A stretch of DNA of 64,000 nucleotides from Gammaproteobacteria bacterium (GCA_018828385.1 JAHJVE010000021.1:62001-126000), one strand, 5' to 3'; counted from the first letter of the stretch, positions 11,810 through 21,046 are shown. Numbers and translations: made by a program. Notes: a model not told the origin generated them from the sequence alone.

Positions 11810-12708
11810 GTCGGCAATCCTTCCTTGAGGGCGACCAGAGCGTCGCGGTCGAGCAGCGGCACGCTTTCCGGCTCGGCAACACCGAGTGCGGCCCAGACTT
11901 GCAGGCCGTCGCGATAGCTGGCGTACGCAGCCAGGCGGTTTTCCAGTGTCTGCTGGCCGGCCCGCAGATGGGCGACGCTCGGCACCGGTTCGCTCCAGCC
12001 GGCGAGGAATTCCGTGGCGCCGCTACGGAAAGCAGCGATGTCGTCTTCGACCAGCATGGCGCAATCGCCCATCAGGTAGCGGTGCTTGCCGCCGGTGACG
12101 CGCCAGACCAGCGCCCGGTCTTTCGAATCGAATTCCTCGACGCCGGCCACCGTTTCGATGACTTCCGGCCCGGACAGCGCGAGTCGCCCTTCTTCCGAAA
12201 TGACGATGGCCGAACAGAGCTTGGCGACGATGCCCATGCCGCCGAAAGCGCCGCAACTGCCGCCGACCAGCGCGATGACCGGGACGCCGGCCGCGCGAGC
12301 GTCGAGCACGGCGCGCATGATTTCGGAAATGGCGATCAGCCCGGCGTTCGCCTCGTGCAGCCGAACGCCGCCGGAATCGATGAGGAAGAGCACGGCCGCC
12401 GGCTTTTCCTGCGCGGCGCGGCGCAGCATCCCGACAATCTTGGCGCCATGGATTTCACCGACCGCACCGCCCATGAACTGACCTTCCTGGGCGATTGCGA
12501 AAATCGGCCTTTTTCCCAGTTGACCGTAGCAAACGACCACGCCGTCATCAAATGCACCGGGCAGGTCGAGCAGGGCGAGATGCGGGCTGGGATTGGACTC
12601 GGCCGGTGGCAGGATTTCGCTGAAACTGCCGGGATCAAGCAGGCCGGCCAGACGAGCCCGAGCCGTCGCCTCGAACCAGCTGTGGCGTGCAGCAAGTGAC
12701 GCGATCAT
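11806..12708 (-). CDS. mdcD: Malonate decarboxylase beta subunit
   Basis: 300 residues, carboxyltransferase fold (LIDSGGVRLHEANAG, GGSCGAFGGMGI). Partner of MdcE. It overlaps both neighbours by 4 bp, indicating tight translational coupling. Residues about 59-71 (CYGQLGKRPIF) are encoded by a strong antisense match to the interspersed element; the segment does not seem to lengthen the protein relative to the surrounding family pattern. Confidence 0.93.
   Translation of the reverse strand: MIASLAARHSWFEATARARLAGLLDPGSFSEILPPAESNPSPHLALLDLPGAFDDGVVVCYGQLGKRPIFAIAQEGQFMGGAVGEIHGAKIVGMLRRAAQEKPAAVLFLIDSGGVRLHEANAGLIAISEIMRAVLDARAAGVPVIALVGGSCGAFGGMGIVAKLCSAIVISEEGRLALSGPEVIETVAGVEEFDSKDRALVWRVTGGKHRYLMGDCAMLVEDDIAAFRSGATEFLAGWSEPVPSVAHLRAGQQTLENRLAAYASYRDGLQVWAALGVAEPESVPLLDRDALVALKEGLPT
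12498..12532 (+). repeat. Interspersed element copy 3 (in mdcD)
   Basis: AAAATCGGCC, T-run, then exact core TTGACCGTAGCA; antisense to mdcD and read in the CYGQ frame, unlike the other antisense copies. Confidence 0.85.
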
Positions 12709-13019
12709 AGTCCGCCTCCCTGATACTCGGCCAGCGCCTGGGCCAGGCGCAAGGTGACGACAGCCGGCGTCGCACCCATGTCGTTGATAGCGATGACGGT
12801 GCCGCCGGCCGGATGACTCGTGGCGAAGCTGTCGAGCACGGCACGCCAGGTTTCACCGAAGCCGCGCGCCGAAGTCTTGATGCGGACCCGGCAAGCCTCC
12901 GGCTCAATACCGGACTTGACGAGAATTTCCAGATTGCCCGAGCCGACCACGCCGCACAGAGCGGGATCGGCCGCCCGCGGAACGGGCTTGGAGTCGAAAC
13001 GAAAATCGAGAGTTTCCAT
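12705..13019 (-). CDS. mdcC: Malonate decarboxylase delta subunit (acyl carrier protein)
   Basis: 104 residues. Carries the phosphoribosyl-dephospho-CoA group on a serine in the conserved segment GVVGSGNLEILV near residue 27. It shuttles acetyl and malonyl groups between MdcA and MdcDE. ATG 13019 lies 5 bp after the mdcA stop. Confidence 0.92.
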   Translation of the reverse strand: METLDFRFDSKPVPRAADPALCGVVGSGNLEILVKSGIEPEACRVRIKTSARGFGETWRAVLDSFATSHPAGGTVIAINDMGATPAVVTLRLAQALAEYQGGGL

Positions 13020-13024
13020 GGCGG

Positions 13025-14677
13025 TCACCAATTGCGGAAGCGGGAAGGGGGGGCGTACAGGCCACCCGACCAGCGCACCAGATCCTTGACGGAGCGGGCG
13101 GCCAGCAGGTCGCGGGTAGCTAGTCGCGGGTCGATGCCGAGGTCTTCGGGACGGCGGACGATGCCGCGGTCGCGCAGGTTCTCGACCATCGCCTTGTCGC
13201 GCGCCATGCCGACCGGCGTGAAGCCGGCGACGCCGCGAATCGCCTGTTCGCGCTCTTCCGGCGAGCGGCAAAGCAGCAGGTTGGCGATGCCTTCCTCGGT
13301 GACGATATGGCTGACGTCGTCGCCGTAGATCATGATCGGCGGCAGTTCGGCGCCCATCGATTTCTGCAGCTTCCACGCGTCGAGTTCCTCGACGAAGACC
13401 GGCGCCATGTGCTCGCGGAAGGTTTCGACCATCTGCACCACCAGCTTGCGGCCGCGGATGGCGTTGGCCCCATAGGCCTCGCGCCCGGCCTTGAGCCAGG
13501 CCGGGCTGGCATGACGCCGGCCGTGCGGATCGGAACCCATGTTCGGCGCACCGCCGAAGCCGGTGATGCGGCCCAGCGTCGCCGTCGAACTGTTGCCGGC
13601 CATGTCCATCTGCAAGGTCGAGCCGATGAACATGTCGCAGGCGTAGAGGCCGGCCGTCTGGGAAAACGCCCGGTTCGAACGCATGCTGCCGTCGGCGCCG
13701 GTGAAGAAGACGTCGGAACGGGCCGAAATGTAAGCGTCCATGCCGACTTCCGAACCGAAGCAATGCACCGATTCGACAAAGCCGGACTCGATCGCCGGGA
13801 TCAACGTCGGGTGCGGATTGAGCGCCCAGTGCGTGCAGATCTTGCCCTTCAGGCCGAGATCGGCGGCGTAGGTCGGCAGCAGCAACTCGATGGCCGCGGT
13901 ATCGAAACCGATGCCGTGGTTCAGCCGCGTCACGCCGTACTCGGCGTAGATGCCCTTGATCGCCATCATCGCCATCAGCACCTGCACTTCGGTGATCTGC
14001 GCCGGATCGCGGGTGAACAACGGCTCGATGTAGTTCGGCTTCGGCGCGAGCACCGTGAAATCGACCCAGTCGGCCGGCACATCGACGCGCGGCAGCTTGT
14101 CGAGGCGTTCATTGACCTGGGCGATGACGATGCCGCCCTTGAAGGCAGTCGCTTCGACGATGGCCGGCGTGTCTTCGGTATTCGGCCCGAGGTAGAGATT
14201 GCCCTCGGCATCCGCCGCCTGCGCCGCGATCAGCGCGACGTTCGGCGTCAGATCCATGAAGTAACGACCGAACAGTTCGAGATAGGTATGAATCGCCCCG
14301 ATCTCGATGCGCTGTTCCTGGACCAGCTTGGCCAGCCGGGCGCCCTGCGGGCCGCTGAAAGAAAAGTCGAGGCGGTTTGCCAGGCCGCGCTCGAAAAGGT
14401 CCACATGGCTCGGGAGAGCCAGGACTGACTGGACCATACTGAGGTGATTGATGCGTTCCGGGCTGCAATCAGCCAGGGACTCGGAGAGGAAATCGGCCTG
14501 CTTCTGGTTGTTGCCTTCGAGACAGACGCGGTCGCCCGGCTGGATGACGGCTTCGAGCAGGTCGATGATACGGTCGACCGGGATTTCCTTGCCAAAACCG
14601 AGGCTCGCCGCCCGCTCGAGGCGGCGGCCACGGCTCTGGCGCAGGGTGTCCCAGTTACGCGGGAGAGATGCGTTCAT
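13025..14677 (-). CDS. mdcA: Malonate decarboxylase alpha subunit (acetyl-S-ACP:malonate ACP transferase)
   Basis: 550 residues, the usual MdcA length. It exchanges acetyl for malonyl on the carrier MdcC. Conserved stretches include ALIAAQAADAEGNLYLGPN and GKICTHWALNPHPTLIPAIE. First decarboxylase gene of the operon, 18 bp downstream of the TRAP large subunit, which ties uptake to catabolism. Confidence 0.95.
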   Translation of the reverse strand: MNASLPRNWDTLRQSRGRRLERAASLGFGKEIPVDRIIDLLEAVIQPGDRVCLEGNNQKQADFLSESLADCSPERINHLSMVQSVLALPSHVDLFERGLANRLDFSFSGPQGARLAKLVQEQRIEIGAIHTYLELFGRYFMDLTPNVALIAAQAADAEGNLYLGPNTEDTPAIVEATAFKGGIVIAQVNERLDKLPRVDVPADWVDFTVLAPKPNYIEPLFTRDPAQITEVQVLMAMMAIKGIYAEYGVTRLNHGIGFDTAAIELLLPTYAADLGLKGKICTHWALNPHPTLIPAIESGFVESVHCFGSEVGMDAYISARSDVFFTGADGSMRSNRAFSQTAGLYACDMFIGSTLQMDMAGNSSTATLGRITGFGGAPNMGSDPHGRRHASPAWLKAGREAYGANAIRGRKLVVQMVETFREHMAPVFVEELDAWKLQKSMGAELPPIMIYGDDVSHIVTEEGIANLLLCRSPEEREQAIRGVAGFTPVGMARDKAMVENLRDRGIVRRPEDLGIDPRLATRDLLAARSVKDLVRWSGGLYAPPSRFRNW

Positions 14678-14695
14678 GATCGTCTTTCCGCTGTC

Positions 14696-16036
14696 TCAGG
14701 AACCGCTGTACTGCGACGGCAGCCAGGTGGCGATTTCCGGGAAGACGCAGAGCAGCAGGATGCCGAGCACCATCAGCAGCAGGAAGGGCACGGTGCCCCA
14801 CATGATTTCCTTGAGCTTGATGTCGGGAGCGATGCCGCTGATCACGAACAGGTTGAGGCCGACCGGCGGGTGAATCAGGCCCATTTCCATGAGGATGGTC
14901 ATGATCACGCCGAACCAGATCAGGTCGATGCCGAGCGCCTTCAGGGCAGGCAGGATGATCGGCGTGACCATCAGGATGATGGCGACCGGCGGCAGGAAGA
15001 AGCCGAGCACGATGAGCAGGATATTGACCCAGAAGAAGAACACCCACTTGCTCATTTCCAGCGAAATCATCCAGGCGGCGGCCGACTGGGTGATGTGCAG
15101 GTAACTCATGACGTAGGTGTAGAGGAAGGACATCGCAATGATCAGCATGATCATCGACGACTCGCGGGCCGTACCGGAGAGGATGACCTTGAGGTCACTC
15201 CAGCGCCAGCAGCCGTAGATCGCCATGACCATGAGCAGCGCACCGAAGGCACCGATGCCGGCGACTTCCGAGGGCGTTGCCCAGCCACCGTAGAGGGCGA
15301 CCATGACGATGATGATCAGGCCGATGAAGGGCGCCAGGCGGGGCAGCGTTTCAAGGCGCTGTTTCCAGCTGTACGACTCTTCCGCCGGCATGGCCACGCC
15401 GGTCGACCGACTTGTTGCAAGTCTTTCCGTTTTTTCCGCCCAGGATTTGTAGATCACCCAGATCGAGAACATCGCCGTCAGCAACAAGCCGGGGCCGACG
15501 CCGGCCATGAACAGCTTGCCGATCGACTGTTCGGTGGCCAGACCGTAGAGAATCAGCGTCAGCGACGGCGGAATCAGGATGCCCAGCGTGCCGCCGGCAG
15601 CGATCAGGCCAGTCGCCAATCGCTCGGAATAGCCGCGTTTGCGCATTTCCGGAATGCCCGAGGAACCGATGGCCGAGCAGGTTGCCGGCGAGGAACCACA
15701 CATCGCGGCGAACACCGAGCAAGCCAGCGTATTGGCCAGGCCGAGACCACCCGGCACCTTGTACAGCCAGCGATTCAGCGAGTTGTAGAGATCGGCGCCA
15801 GCGCGCGATTTGCCAATGGCGGCGCCCATCATGATGAAAAGCGGAATGGTCAGCAGCGTGAAGCTGTTCAACTCGGAAAAGATGGTTTCAGCGATGATCG
15901 ACAGCTGCGCCACCGGCATGAAAAAGTACATGAAAATCAGGGCGACCGAGCCAACGGCAAAGGCAATCGGCATCCCGGAAAAGAGGAATATGAAAGTGGC
16001 GGCCGCGTAGAGCAAGCCTAAGGTTCCGACGCTCAT
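14696..16036 (-). CDS. dctM: TRAP transporter large permease (DctM type)
   Basis: 446 residues with about 12-13 membrane helices and DctM signatures such as [29 protein letters not shown] and the C-terminal [13 protein letters not shown]. Works with the DctQ and DctP proteins encoded just upstream. The placement directly before mdcA makes malonate the likely substrate. It overlaps dctQ by 4 bp. Confidence 0.93.
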   Translation of the reverse strand: MSVGTLGLLYAAATFIFLFSGMPIAFAVGSVALIFMYFFMPVAQLSIIAETIFSELNSFTLLTIPLFIMMGAAIGKSRAGADLYNSLNRWLYKVPGGLGLANTLACSVFAAMCGSSPATCSAIGSSGIPEMRKRGYSERLATGLIAAGGTLGILIPPSLTLILYGLATEQSIGKLFMAGVGPGLLLTAMFSIWVIYKSWAEKTERLATSRSTGVAMPAEESYSWKQRLETLPRLAPFIGLIIIVMVALYGGWATPSEVAGIGAFGALLMVMAIYGCWRWSDLKVILSGTARESSMIMLIIAMSFLYTYVMSYLHITQSAAAWMISLEMSKWVFFFWVNILLIVLGFFLPPVAIILMVTPIILPALKALGIDLIWFGVIMTILMEMGLIHPPVGLNLFVISGIAPDIKLKEIMWGTVPFLLLMVLGILLLCVFPEIATWLPSQYSGS

Positions 16037-16617
16037 TTGCGCTCTCCTTCGTCGTCATGCTGGATGCGTTCAATGGCCACCTGAATGGCTGCATTGTGTT
16101 GCGGCGGCGGCTGGTGCGAGCGCATGGCTTCGGGCAGAGAATCTTCAATGAACTGGACAAAAATCTGCAGGGCAAGCGAGGTCATGCCGACTGCCATGGT
16201 GGCAAAGACCGGCCACATCTTGGGCGACCACGAGGTATCGCTCATCCGGCCTTCGTCCCAGGCTTCGTAGAACAAGTGCCAGCAATTCCAGGCGACAAAG
16301 GCGCAGAACAGGAAGGACAGCAGGTCGGAAAACGCCATACGCCACTGCGTCCAGCTTGGCGGCGTGATTTCGTCGAGAATTTCGATCGTGACGTGGCCAC
16401 GATTGAGCTGGGTGTGGGCAGCGGCCAGGAAGCTCGAGGCGATCAGCAACATGACGCAAAACTCGATTTCCCAGTCGGTCGGCCAGGCAAAGACGTAACG
16501 GACGGCAACTTCGAAAACGAGGACGCCGGTGGCAATAACGATCAGGAAGGCCGACAGGTAGCCGGTCGCGACATTGAAGGCCTTGACCGCTCGGCTGATG
16601 AAATATCCGGGGCTCAT
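16033..16617 (-). CDS. dctQ: TRAP transporter small permease (DctQ type)
   Basis: 194 residues with four hydrophobic segments and the DctQ core pattern ([20 protein letters not shown]). Partner of the large permease, which it overlaps by 4 bp. The C-terminal tail is hydrophilic and longer than in short DctQ proteins. Confidence 0.9.
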   Translation of the reverse strand: MSPGYFISRAVKAFNVATGYLSAFLIVIATGVLVFEVAVRYVFAWPTDWEIEFCVMLLIASSFLAAAHTQLNRGHVTIEILDEITPPSWTQWRMAFSDLLSFLFCAFVAWNCWHLFYEAWDEGRMSDTSWSPKMWPVFATMAVGMTSLALQIFVQFIEDSLPEAMRSHQPPPQHNAAIQVAIERIQHDDEGERK

Positions 16618-16663
16618 GATTCACCTTTAGGAAGGATGGGCCGGGCGCTGCCCGGCCGGTGGA

Positions 16664-17689
16664 TTACTTGACCGACAGCGCCATGTCGAGCAGGGCGCGA
16701 CCATCCTTGATGTTCTCGGCGAAATCCTTGAAAGCCGTCTGTTCGGCGATACCACGCCAGGCCAGGAAAGCCTTCTCGTCCATGTCGGCTACCTTGGCAC
16801 CCGCCTTGGCGAAGACTTCAGCCATGCGCTGATCATCCTTCTTGGCCTCTTCGACACCGAATTTCTCGAGGCTGGCGCCGACGTCGCTGATGATCTTCTG
16901 TTGCTCCGGCGTCAGCGAGTCGTAGAGACCCTTGGAAATCAGCAGCGGCTCGAACATGAACCAGAAGCTCTTGTTGCGCGCCGTCGTCACATACTTGCTG
17001 AACTCCTGCAGACGGAAACTGATCAACGACGTGCTGGAAGTCAGCGCCGCATCGAGCACGCCGGACTGCATCGCACTGTAGATTTCCGAAGACGGCATGC
17101 CGGTCACCGCGGCACCGGCGCCTTTCAGCATCCGGTCCATTTCCTTGCTGCCACCGCGGAATTTCAGGCCCGCAGCATCATCGGGAACGACCACCGTTTT
17201 CTTGGTCGAGGCGATGCCGCCGGCCTGCCAGATCCAGGTGACGATCTTGATGTTCTTGTCGGCCAGGATGCGGTCGAGTTCCTTGCCGACCGGCGCCGTT
17301 TTCCAGCGCATGCCCTGTTCGTAGCTGCTGACCAAAGTCGGCATCAGCGTGATGTTGACCTGCGGAATTTCGCCGCCGCCATAAGCCAGCGGGACCAGAC
17401 TCATATCCAGCGCGCTCTTGCGCAGGGCGCCGATCTGGCTGTTGGTCTTCATCAACGAGCTACCGGGATATACCTCGAATTTCAGACTACCCTTGGACTG
17501 CTTCTCGACTTCTGCCACGAAGCGGCGGACAAGTCGATCGCGGAAATCGCCATCCTCATTGGTGGCGGCAGGAAACTGGTGGGAAATCTTGATGACACGC
17601 GGCGCCTGCGCATGGGCGGCAGGCAGTGCACAGGTCAGGGCGGCGGCAGCGATGGCGAGCGTAAGGTGGCGTTTGGTCTGGCTGAACAT
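16664..17689 (-). CDS. dctP: TRAP transporter substrate-binding protein (DctP type)
   Basis: 341 residues with a clear signal peptide (cleavage near AHA-QAP, residue 28). DctP features include the GSSLMKTNSQIGALRKSALD stretch and the conserved arginine in GLKFRGGSKEMDRMLK. It captures the organic acid, probably malonate, in the periplasm. First gene of the operon; the promoter is in the 190-bp gap shared with the divergent GntR gene. Confidence 0.92.
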   Translation of the reverse strand: MFSQTKRHLTLAIAAAALTCALPAAHAQAPRVIKISHQFPAATNEDGDFRDRLVRRFVAEVEKQSKGSLKFEVYPGSSLMKTNSQIGALRKSALDMSLVPLAYGGGEIPQVNITLMPTLVSSYEQGMRWKTAPVGKELDRILADKNIKIVTWIWQAGGIASTKKTVVVPDDAAGLKFRGGSKEMDRMLKGAGAAVTGMPSSEIYSAMQSGVLDAALTSSTSLISFRLQEFSKYVTTARNKSFWFMFEPLLISKGLYDSLTPEQQKIISDVGASLEKFGVEEAKKDDQRMAEVFAKAGAKVADMDEKAFLAWRGIAEQTAFKDFAENIKDGRALLDMALSVK

Positions 17690-17796
17690 GGATATCTCCT
17701 CCTGGGTTAGAAAAGCACGGACGGTGAAACCTCACTGGCTGGCTTATCCGCACCCGGGAATACCGCACTGTTGTTTTGTGTTCAAAAATCACCGTT

Positions 17797-17806
17797 GTGT
17801 ATACAC
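17797..17806. promoter_or_regulatory. Palindromic candidate GntR operator
   Basis: Perfect palindrome GTGTATACAC, embedded in TTGTGTATACACGA, resembling FCD-type GntR half-sites (GT...AC). It lies between dctP and the divergent GntR gene, upstream of that gene's promoter. Confidence 0.5.
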
Positions 17807-17818
17807 GATAAGCAAACA

Positions 17819-17848
17819 TTGAATACTGGTCAACTAATTTCGTATAAT
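17819..17848 (+). promoter_or_regulatory. Sigma70-type promoter of the GntR gene
   Basis: TTGAAT (17819-17824) and TATAAT (17843-17848) separated by 18 bp, about 30 bp before the GTG start. Confidence 0.6.
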
Positions 17849-17879
17849 TAAATTATTGCCACATGCTGGAGCACGAGTC

Positions 17880-18566
17880 GTGAACCACCCCGCCGATAAT
17901 CCCACCGTCACCCGCCACTCCGAACGCCTGGGCGAACTCATCGAGGAGCGCATCGTCACAGGGGTCTATCCGCCCGGCACCAGGCTGGACGAGCAAGAGT
18001 TAGCAGACACCTTCGGCGTTTCGCGCACACCGGTCCGCGAAGCGCTGATTCAGCTCGCCTCGGTCGGTCTGATCGAAATCAAACCAAGGCGCGGTGCGAC
18101 TGTGCCGGAAGTCGGGGCCGACCGAGTTTGCGAAATGTTCGAGGTCATGGCCGAACTGGAGGCAATGTGCGGCCGACTCGCCGCCCGGCGTATCACACCA
18201 AGCGAGCAGGTGGCCTTGCAGGAAGCCCATCGCGCCTGCGAAGCCGCGCGTGACGCCAATACGCCGGATATTTATTACCAGTTGAATGAGGTTTTCCACC
18301 AGCGCATCTACGAAGCCAGCCACAACGGTTTCCTCGTTGAACAGACCAGCGCGCTGCACCGCCGGCTACGCCCCTATCGGCGGCTCCAGTTGCGCGTGCG
18401 TAACCGGATGAACAGCTCGTTTAACGAGCATCAGGCGATTGTCGATGCCATCATCAAGGGCGACAGCGAACTGGCGACGGCACTATTGCGCGCGCATGTC
18501 ACCGTTCAAGGCGAACGGTTCGCCGACCTGGTCGCGACGCTGCGCGACTTCAAGGCCGGCACCTGA
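17880..18566 (+). CDS. GntR family (FCD type) regulator of the malonate locus
   Basis: 228 residues: winged helix with FGVSRTPVREALIQLASVGLIE, followed by an FCD domain. GTG 17880 has GGAG 8 bp upstream and is preferred over an in-frame TTG at 17856. Divergent from the TRAP-mdc operon with a symmetric site between them, so it probably controls malonate uptake and breakdown. Other malonate clusters use an MdcR LysR-type or MatR GntR-type regulator; this one is of the GntR kind. Confidence 0.88.
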   Translation: MNHPADNPTVTRHSERLGELIEERIVTGVYPPGTRLDEQELADTFGVSRTPVREALIQLASVGLIEIKPRRGATVPEVGADRVCEMFEVMAELEAMCGRLAARRITPSEQVALQEAHRACEAARDANTPDIYYQLNEVFHQRIYEASHNGFLVEQTSALHRRLRPYRRLQLRVRNRMNSSFNEHQAIVDAIIKGDSELATALLRAHVTVQGERFADLVATLRDFKAGT

Positions 18567-18572
18567 GAGAAC

Positions 18573-19373
18573 TCAGCCGATCAGGCTGTAGAGCATCTTG
18601 CTGGCGAGCAGGGCGAGAAAGGCGCCAAAAGCACGCTTGAGTTTCTTGACCGGCAGCTTGTGGGCCAGCCGGGCGCCGACCGGGGCCATCAGTATGCTCA
18701 TCACGACGATGCCGACGAAAGCCGGAAGGTAGATATAGCCGAAGGTATAGGGCGGCAGTCCGCTATCGTGCCAGCCGGCAACGATGTAGCCGACGGCACC
18801 GGCGACGGCAATCGGAAAGCCGAGCGCCGACGAGGTACCGACCGCCGAGTGGATGGCGACGTTGCAGAACAACATGAAGGGCACCGACAGGAATCCACCG
18901 CCGGCGGCGACCAGACTTGAAACGCCCCCAATGGCGCCGCCGACGGCAAACAATCCTGCCGGTCCGGGCAGTTGCCGGTGGGCATGCGGCTTGAAATCAA
19001 GCATCATTTGCAGCGAAGCGTAGTAGACGATGAAGACAAAAATCATCGTCATCGGCCCGGTCGGCACCTGGCCGGCGACCAGCGAGCCGCCAAAAGTACC
19101 GAGCACCAAACCGGGTGCCAGGTTACGGACGACGTCCCAGCGCACTGCGCCATGCGCGTGGTGGGCACGCATGCTGGAAATCGACGTGAATACGATGGTC
19201 GCCATCGACGTGCCCAGCGCCAGATGCATGACATGCTCGGGCGGAAAACTCTGGGCGACGAACAGCATGTACATGAATGGGACGAGGGTCAGGCCACCGC
19301 CAACGCCGAACAGGCCGGCGACAAAACCGCCGAAGATCCCCAGCAGGGGATAGGTTAGCCACCAGATTGTCAC
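18573..19373 (-). CDS. TauE/SafE family permease, copy 2
   Basis: 266 residues, about eight membrane helices, glycine-rich GLFGVGGGLTLVP and AAGGGFLSVPFM. Close paralogue of the protein at 7760-8569, with shared stretches such as HVMHLALGTSMATI and SSMRAHHAH. The two paralogues bracket the malonate locus. Its start overlaps the EVE gene stop by 4 bp. It converges on the GntR gene. The substrate is unknown. Confidence 0.9.
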   Translation of the reverse strand: MTIWWLTYPLLGIFGGFVAGLFGVGGGLTLVPFMYMLFVAQSFPPEHVMHLALGTSMATIVFTSISSMRAHHAHGAVRWDVVRNLAPGLVLGTFGGSLVAGQVPTGPMTMIFVFIVYYASLQMMLDFKPHAHRQLPGPAGLFAVGGAIGGVSSLVAAGGGFLSVPFMLFCNVAIHSAVGTSSALGFPIAVAGAVGYIVAGWHDSGLPPYTFGYIYLPAFVGIVVMSILMAPVGARLAHKLPVKKLKRAFGAFLALLASKMLYSLIG

Positions 19374-19837
19374 GAGTTATCTGCCATGAGACGGTTGATG
19401 AAGGCCCATTCTTCGGCCGTGACCGGCATGATCGACAGCCGGTTGCCGCGGGCAAGGAGGCGCATGTTAGCAAGTTCGGGATGGATGCGCAGTTCAGACA
19501 ACGCCACCAGGCGCGTCTTCTCGACAAAACGGACGTCACGCAGCAACCAGCGCGGATTCTCCGGTTTCGATTTTGGGTCAAAATACCGGTTGACCGTAGC
19601 AAACTGGGTTTCGTCCGGATAAGGCTCGGAACACACCTCGCAAATGCCGGCGATGCCCGGCTCGGCACAACTTGAGTGATAAAAGAAGGCGAGATCGCCG
19701 ACCTGCATCGCGTCGCGCATGAAATTGCGCGCCTGGTAGTTGCGCACGCCAAACCACGGCACGCGTTGGTCCGTGGCAGCTTCGAGGTCGTCAATTGAAA
19801 CCTCGTCCGGCTCCGACTTCATCAGCCAATATTGCAT
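19370..19837 (-). CDS. EVE domain protein
   Basis: 155 residues, the compact EVE fold related to PUA/YTH nucleic-acid readers (YWLMKSEPDEVS start, WFGVRNYQARNFMRDAM, VGDLAFFYHSS). EVE domains are thought to bind modified bases; the cellular role here is not known. ATG 19837 gives the canonical family start; an upstream TTG at 19861 is less likely. Residues about 79-90 (FATVNRYFDPKS) overlap an antisense copy of the interspersed element, partly coinciding with the family DPKS motif. Confidence 0.87.
   Translation of the reverse strand: MQYWLMKSEPDEVSIDDLEAATDQRVPWFGVRNYQARNFMRDAMQVGDLAFFYHSSCAEPGIAGICEVCSEPYPDETQFATVNRYFDPKSKPENPRWLLRDVRFVEKTRLVALSELRIHPELANMRLLARGNRLSIMPVTAEEWAFINRLMADNS
19568..19601 (+). 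repeat. Interspersed element copy 4 (in EVE gene)
   Basis: CGATTTTGGG left part, A-rich middle, exact core CCGGTTGACCGTAGCA; antisense to the gene, read as ATVNRYFDPKS. Confidence 0.85.
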
Positions 19838-19867
19838 GCGTTCGGGAAATTTGGAGGGCAAAAAAAG

Positions 19868-20042
19868 GCCCCCGCAAGTGCCGTCAGGCCGGCATCCTGA
19901 ACCTGGGTCCAGAGTGGTCGCATTCCTTCCGCATCAGGCACACTCACCGGGAGCGCGCACAACAGCGGATTGTTGGTCCGCAACCGATGCCAATCAGCAT
20001 TGGTTCAAGGAATATATGGCCTTAACAAACACCGCAGGGGAC
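19868..20042 (-). ncRNA. ssrS: 6S RNA
   Basis: A roughly 175-nt minus-strand region immediately downstream of zapA, the conserved position of 6S RNA in proteobacteria. The 5' part (CCCCTGCGGTGTTTG) pairs with the 3' part (GGCACTTGCGGGG), and internal complementary stretches (CCTTGAACCAATG; TTCAGGATGC) form the long interrupted hairpin. It ends in a T-run (GGCCTTTTTTT). 6S RNA mimics an open promoter and holds sigma70 RNA polymerase in stationary phase. End points are approximate. Confidence 0.85.
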
Positions 20043-20077
20043 GCTCGGCGGGCGGCGCCGGGGTCAGCAGTAAATGA

Positions 20078-20422
20078 CTACAAGTCCAGTTGCTGCTGGG
20101 GCGCAAGCACGGCATCAAGTCGTGCTCCCATGTCGTCGATTCTACGCTTCGTTTCGGAAGTATCAACCGCTTCCGAAAACTCTTTTTCGGCGTCGCCGGA
20201 AGCGCTGGAAAGGTGCTCGTGGGCGATGTTCAGTGCGGCCATGACGGCGACGCGTTCGGCGATGGTGTTCTTGGTGCGCTGGGCGATTTCGCGCATCTTG
20301 TTGTCGACGAGATCAACCGCCGAGAGCAGGGCTTCGCGCTCTTCGGGCGTGCAGGCGACGCGGTATTCACGGCCCATGATCTTGACGTCGAGGAAATTCG
20401 GCTCGCCACTCATCTCAGACAT
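20078..20422 (-). CDS. zapA: Cell division protein ZapA
   Basis: 114 residues, N-terminal ZapA domain (VKIMGREYRVACTPEER) and a C-terminal coiled coil (NTIAERVAVMAALNIAHEHL). Bundles FtsZ filaments at the septum. It overlaps the upstream coiled-coil gene by 8 bp and is followed by 6S RNA. Confidence 0.93.
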   Translation of the reverse strand: MSEMSGEPNFLDVKIMGREYRVACTPEEREALLSAVDLVDNKMREIAQRTKNTIAERVAVMAALNIAHEHLSSASGDAEKEFSEAVDTSETKRRIDDMGARLDAVLAPQQQLDL

Positions 20423-20612
20423 CCTCGGGAATCTTGTCGACCAGGCCTTCGAGGCGCTCGCGGGCTGCCGTCATCGTCTGCCGCAGATGCAGCCTTTCAG
20501 CTTCGGCGGCCGCCATCTGGTTCTTCAAAACCTCATTCTCGGCACGTAGCTGGTGAACCAGGGCAACGACCTGTTCGATCTTGGCTTCGAGGGTTTCGAG
20601 TTCCGTATTCAT
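20415..20612 (-). CDS. Small coiled-coil protein, ZapB-like
   Basis: 65 residues that form one continuous heptad-rich coiled coil (LETLEAKIEQVVALVHQLRAE). Its size, its position directly before zapA and its composition match the ZapB-like proteins encoded next to zapA in betaproteobacteria. ATG 20612 is preferred over 20621. Confidence 0.75.
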   Translation of the reverse strand: MNTELETLEAKIEQVVALVHQLRAENEVLKNQMAAAEAERLHLRQTMTAARERLEGLVDKIPEDV

Positions 20613-20737
20613 GGCGCGCACTATAGTGGGAAAAACGCCGCCCGGTCAAGGACTAAGCCATTATTCTAAAAGTGCTTTATAGCAAATGGCAGCACGCCGA
20701 CTGGTGCGCTGCAACAACAATGAATGTAGAATGCGAG

Positions 20738-20922
20738 CCGTTTTAGGTGCTGCGCACGGTCTCTCCAAGCGCAGTTAAACGGGAAAGCGGTGCGTCTCCA
20801 ACGAGACAAATCCGCTGCTGCCCCCGCAACGGTAAGCAAGTGCGGGCGTATCAACAGGCCACTGGGTGCCCACCTGGGAAGGCGATACGTCAAGACTTGC
20901 GAGCCCGGATACCGGCCTGGAA
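20738..20922 (+). ncRNA. Cobalamin riboswitch
   Basis: A leader of about 185 nt containing the conserved B12-box elements in order: GGTGCTG start, the AAACGGGAAA segment, the core GCTGCCCCCGCAACGGTAA, a CACTGGG/ACCTGGGAAGGCG stem and the closing AGCCCGGATACCGGCC. It precedes btuB by about 125 nt, leaving room for an expression platform. High B12 should shut down the btuB-btuCD operon and perhaps the genes after it. A TAGAAT -10-like hexamer lies at 20726. Confidence 0.92.
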
Positions 20923-21046
20923 CAAATCGCGGAAGTGCCACGGGGGTGTGGCGCGGGTTCACGCAACCGGCCCTTCTCCCTCCCCTGGCATTTCCTTTTC
21001 AATGTTCTTCCGGCATGCGGGGACGCCCGCCGGGAAAAGGAAAATC

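Noticed and set aside
14444..14655. Alternative start or overlapping gene opposite the mdcA 5' end.
   Set aside because: No ribosome site and no similarity; mdcA accounts for the whole region.
15395..15440. GGTCGACCG followed by a T-rich stretch in dctM.
   Set aside because: Lacks GTAGCA and the order of parts is wrong for the element.
13307..16021. Very long open frames on the plus strand opposite the mdc and TRAP genes, and similar ones opposite ptsI, btuB and the fecR-like gene.
   Set aside because: They are mirror frames of GC-rich genes with Asp/His/Arg/Gly-rich translations, no family motifs and no ribosome sites.
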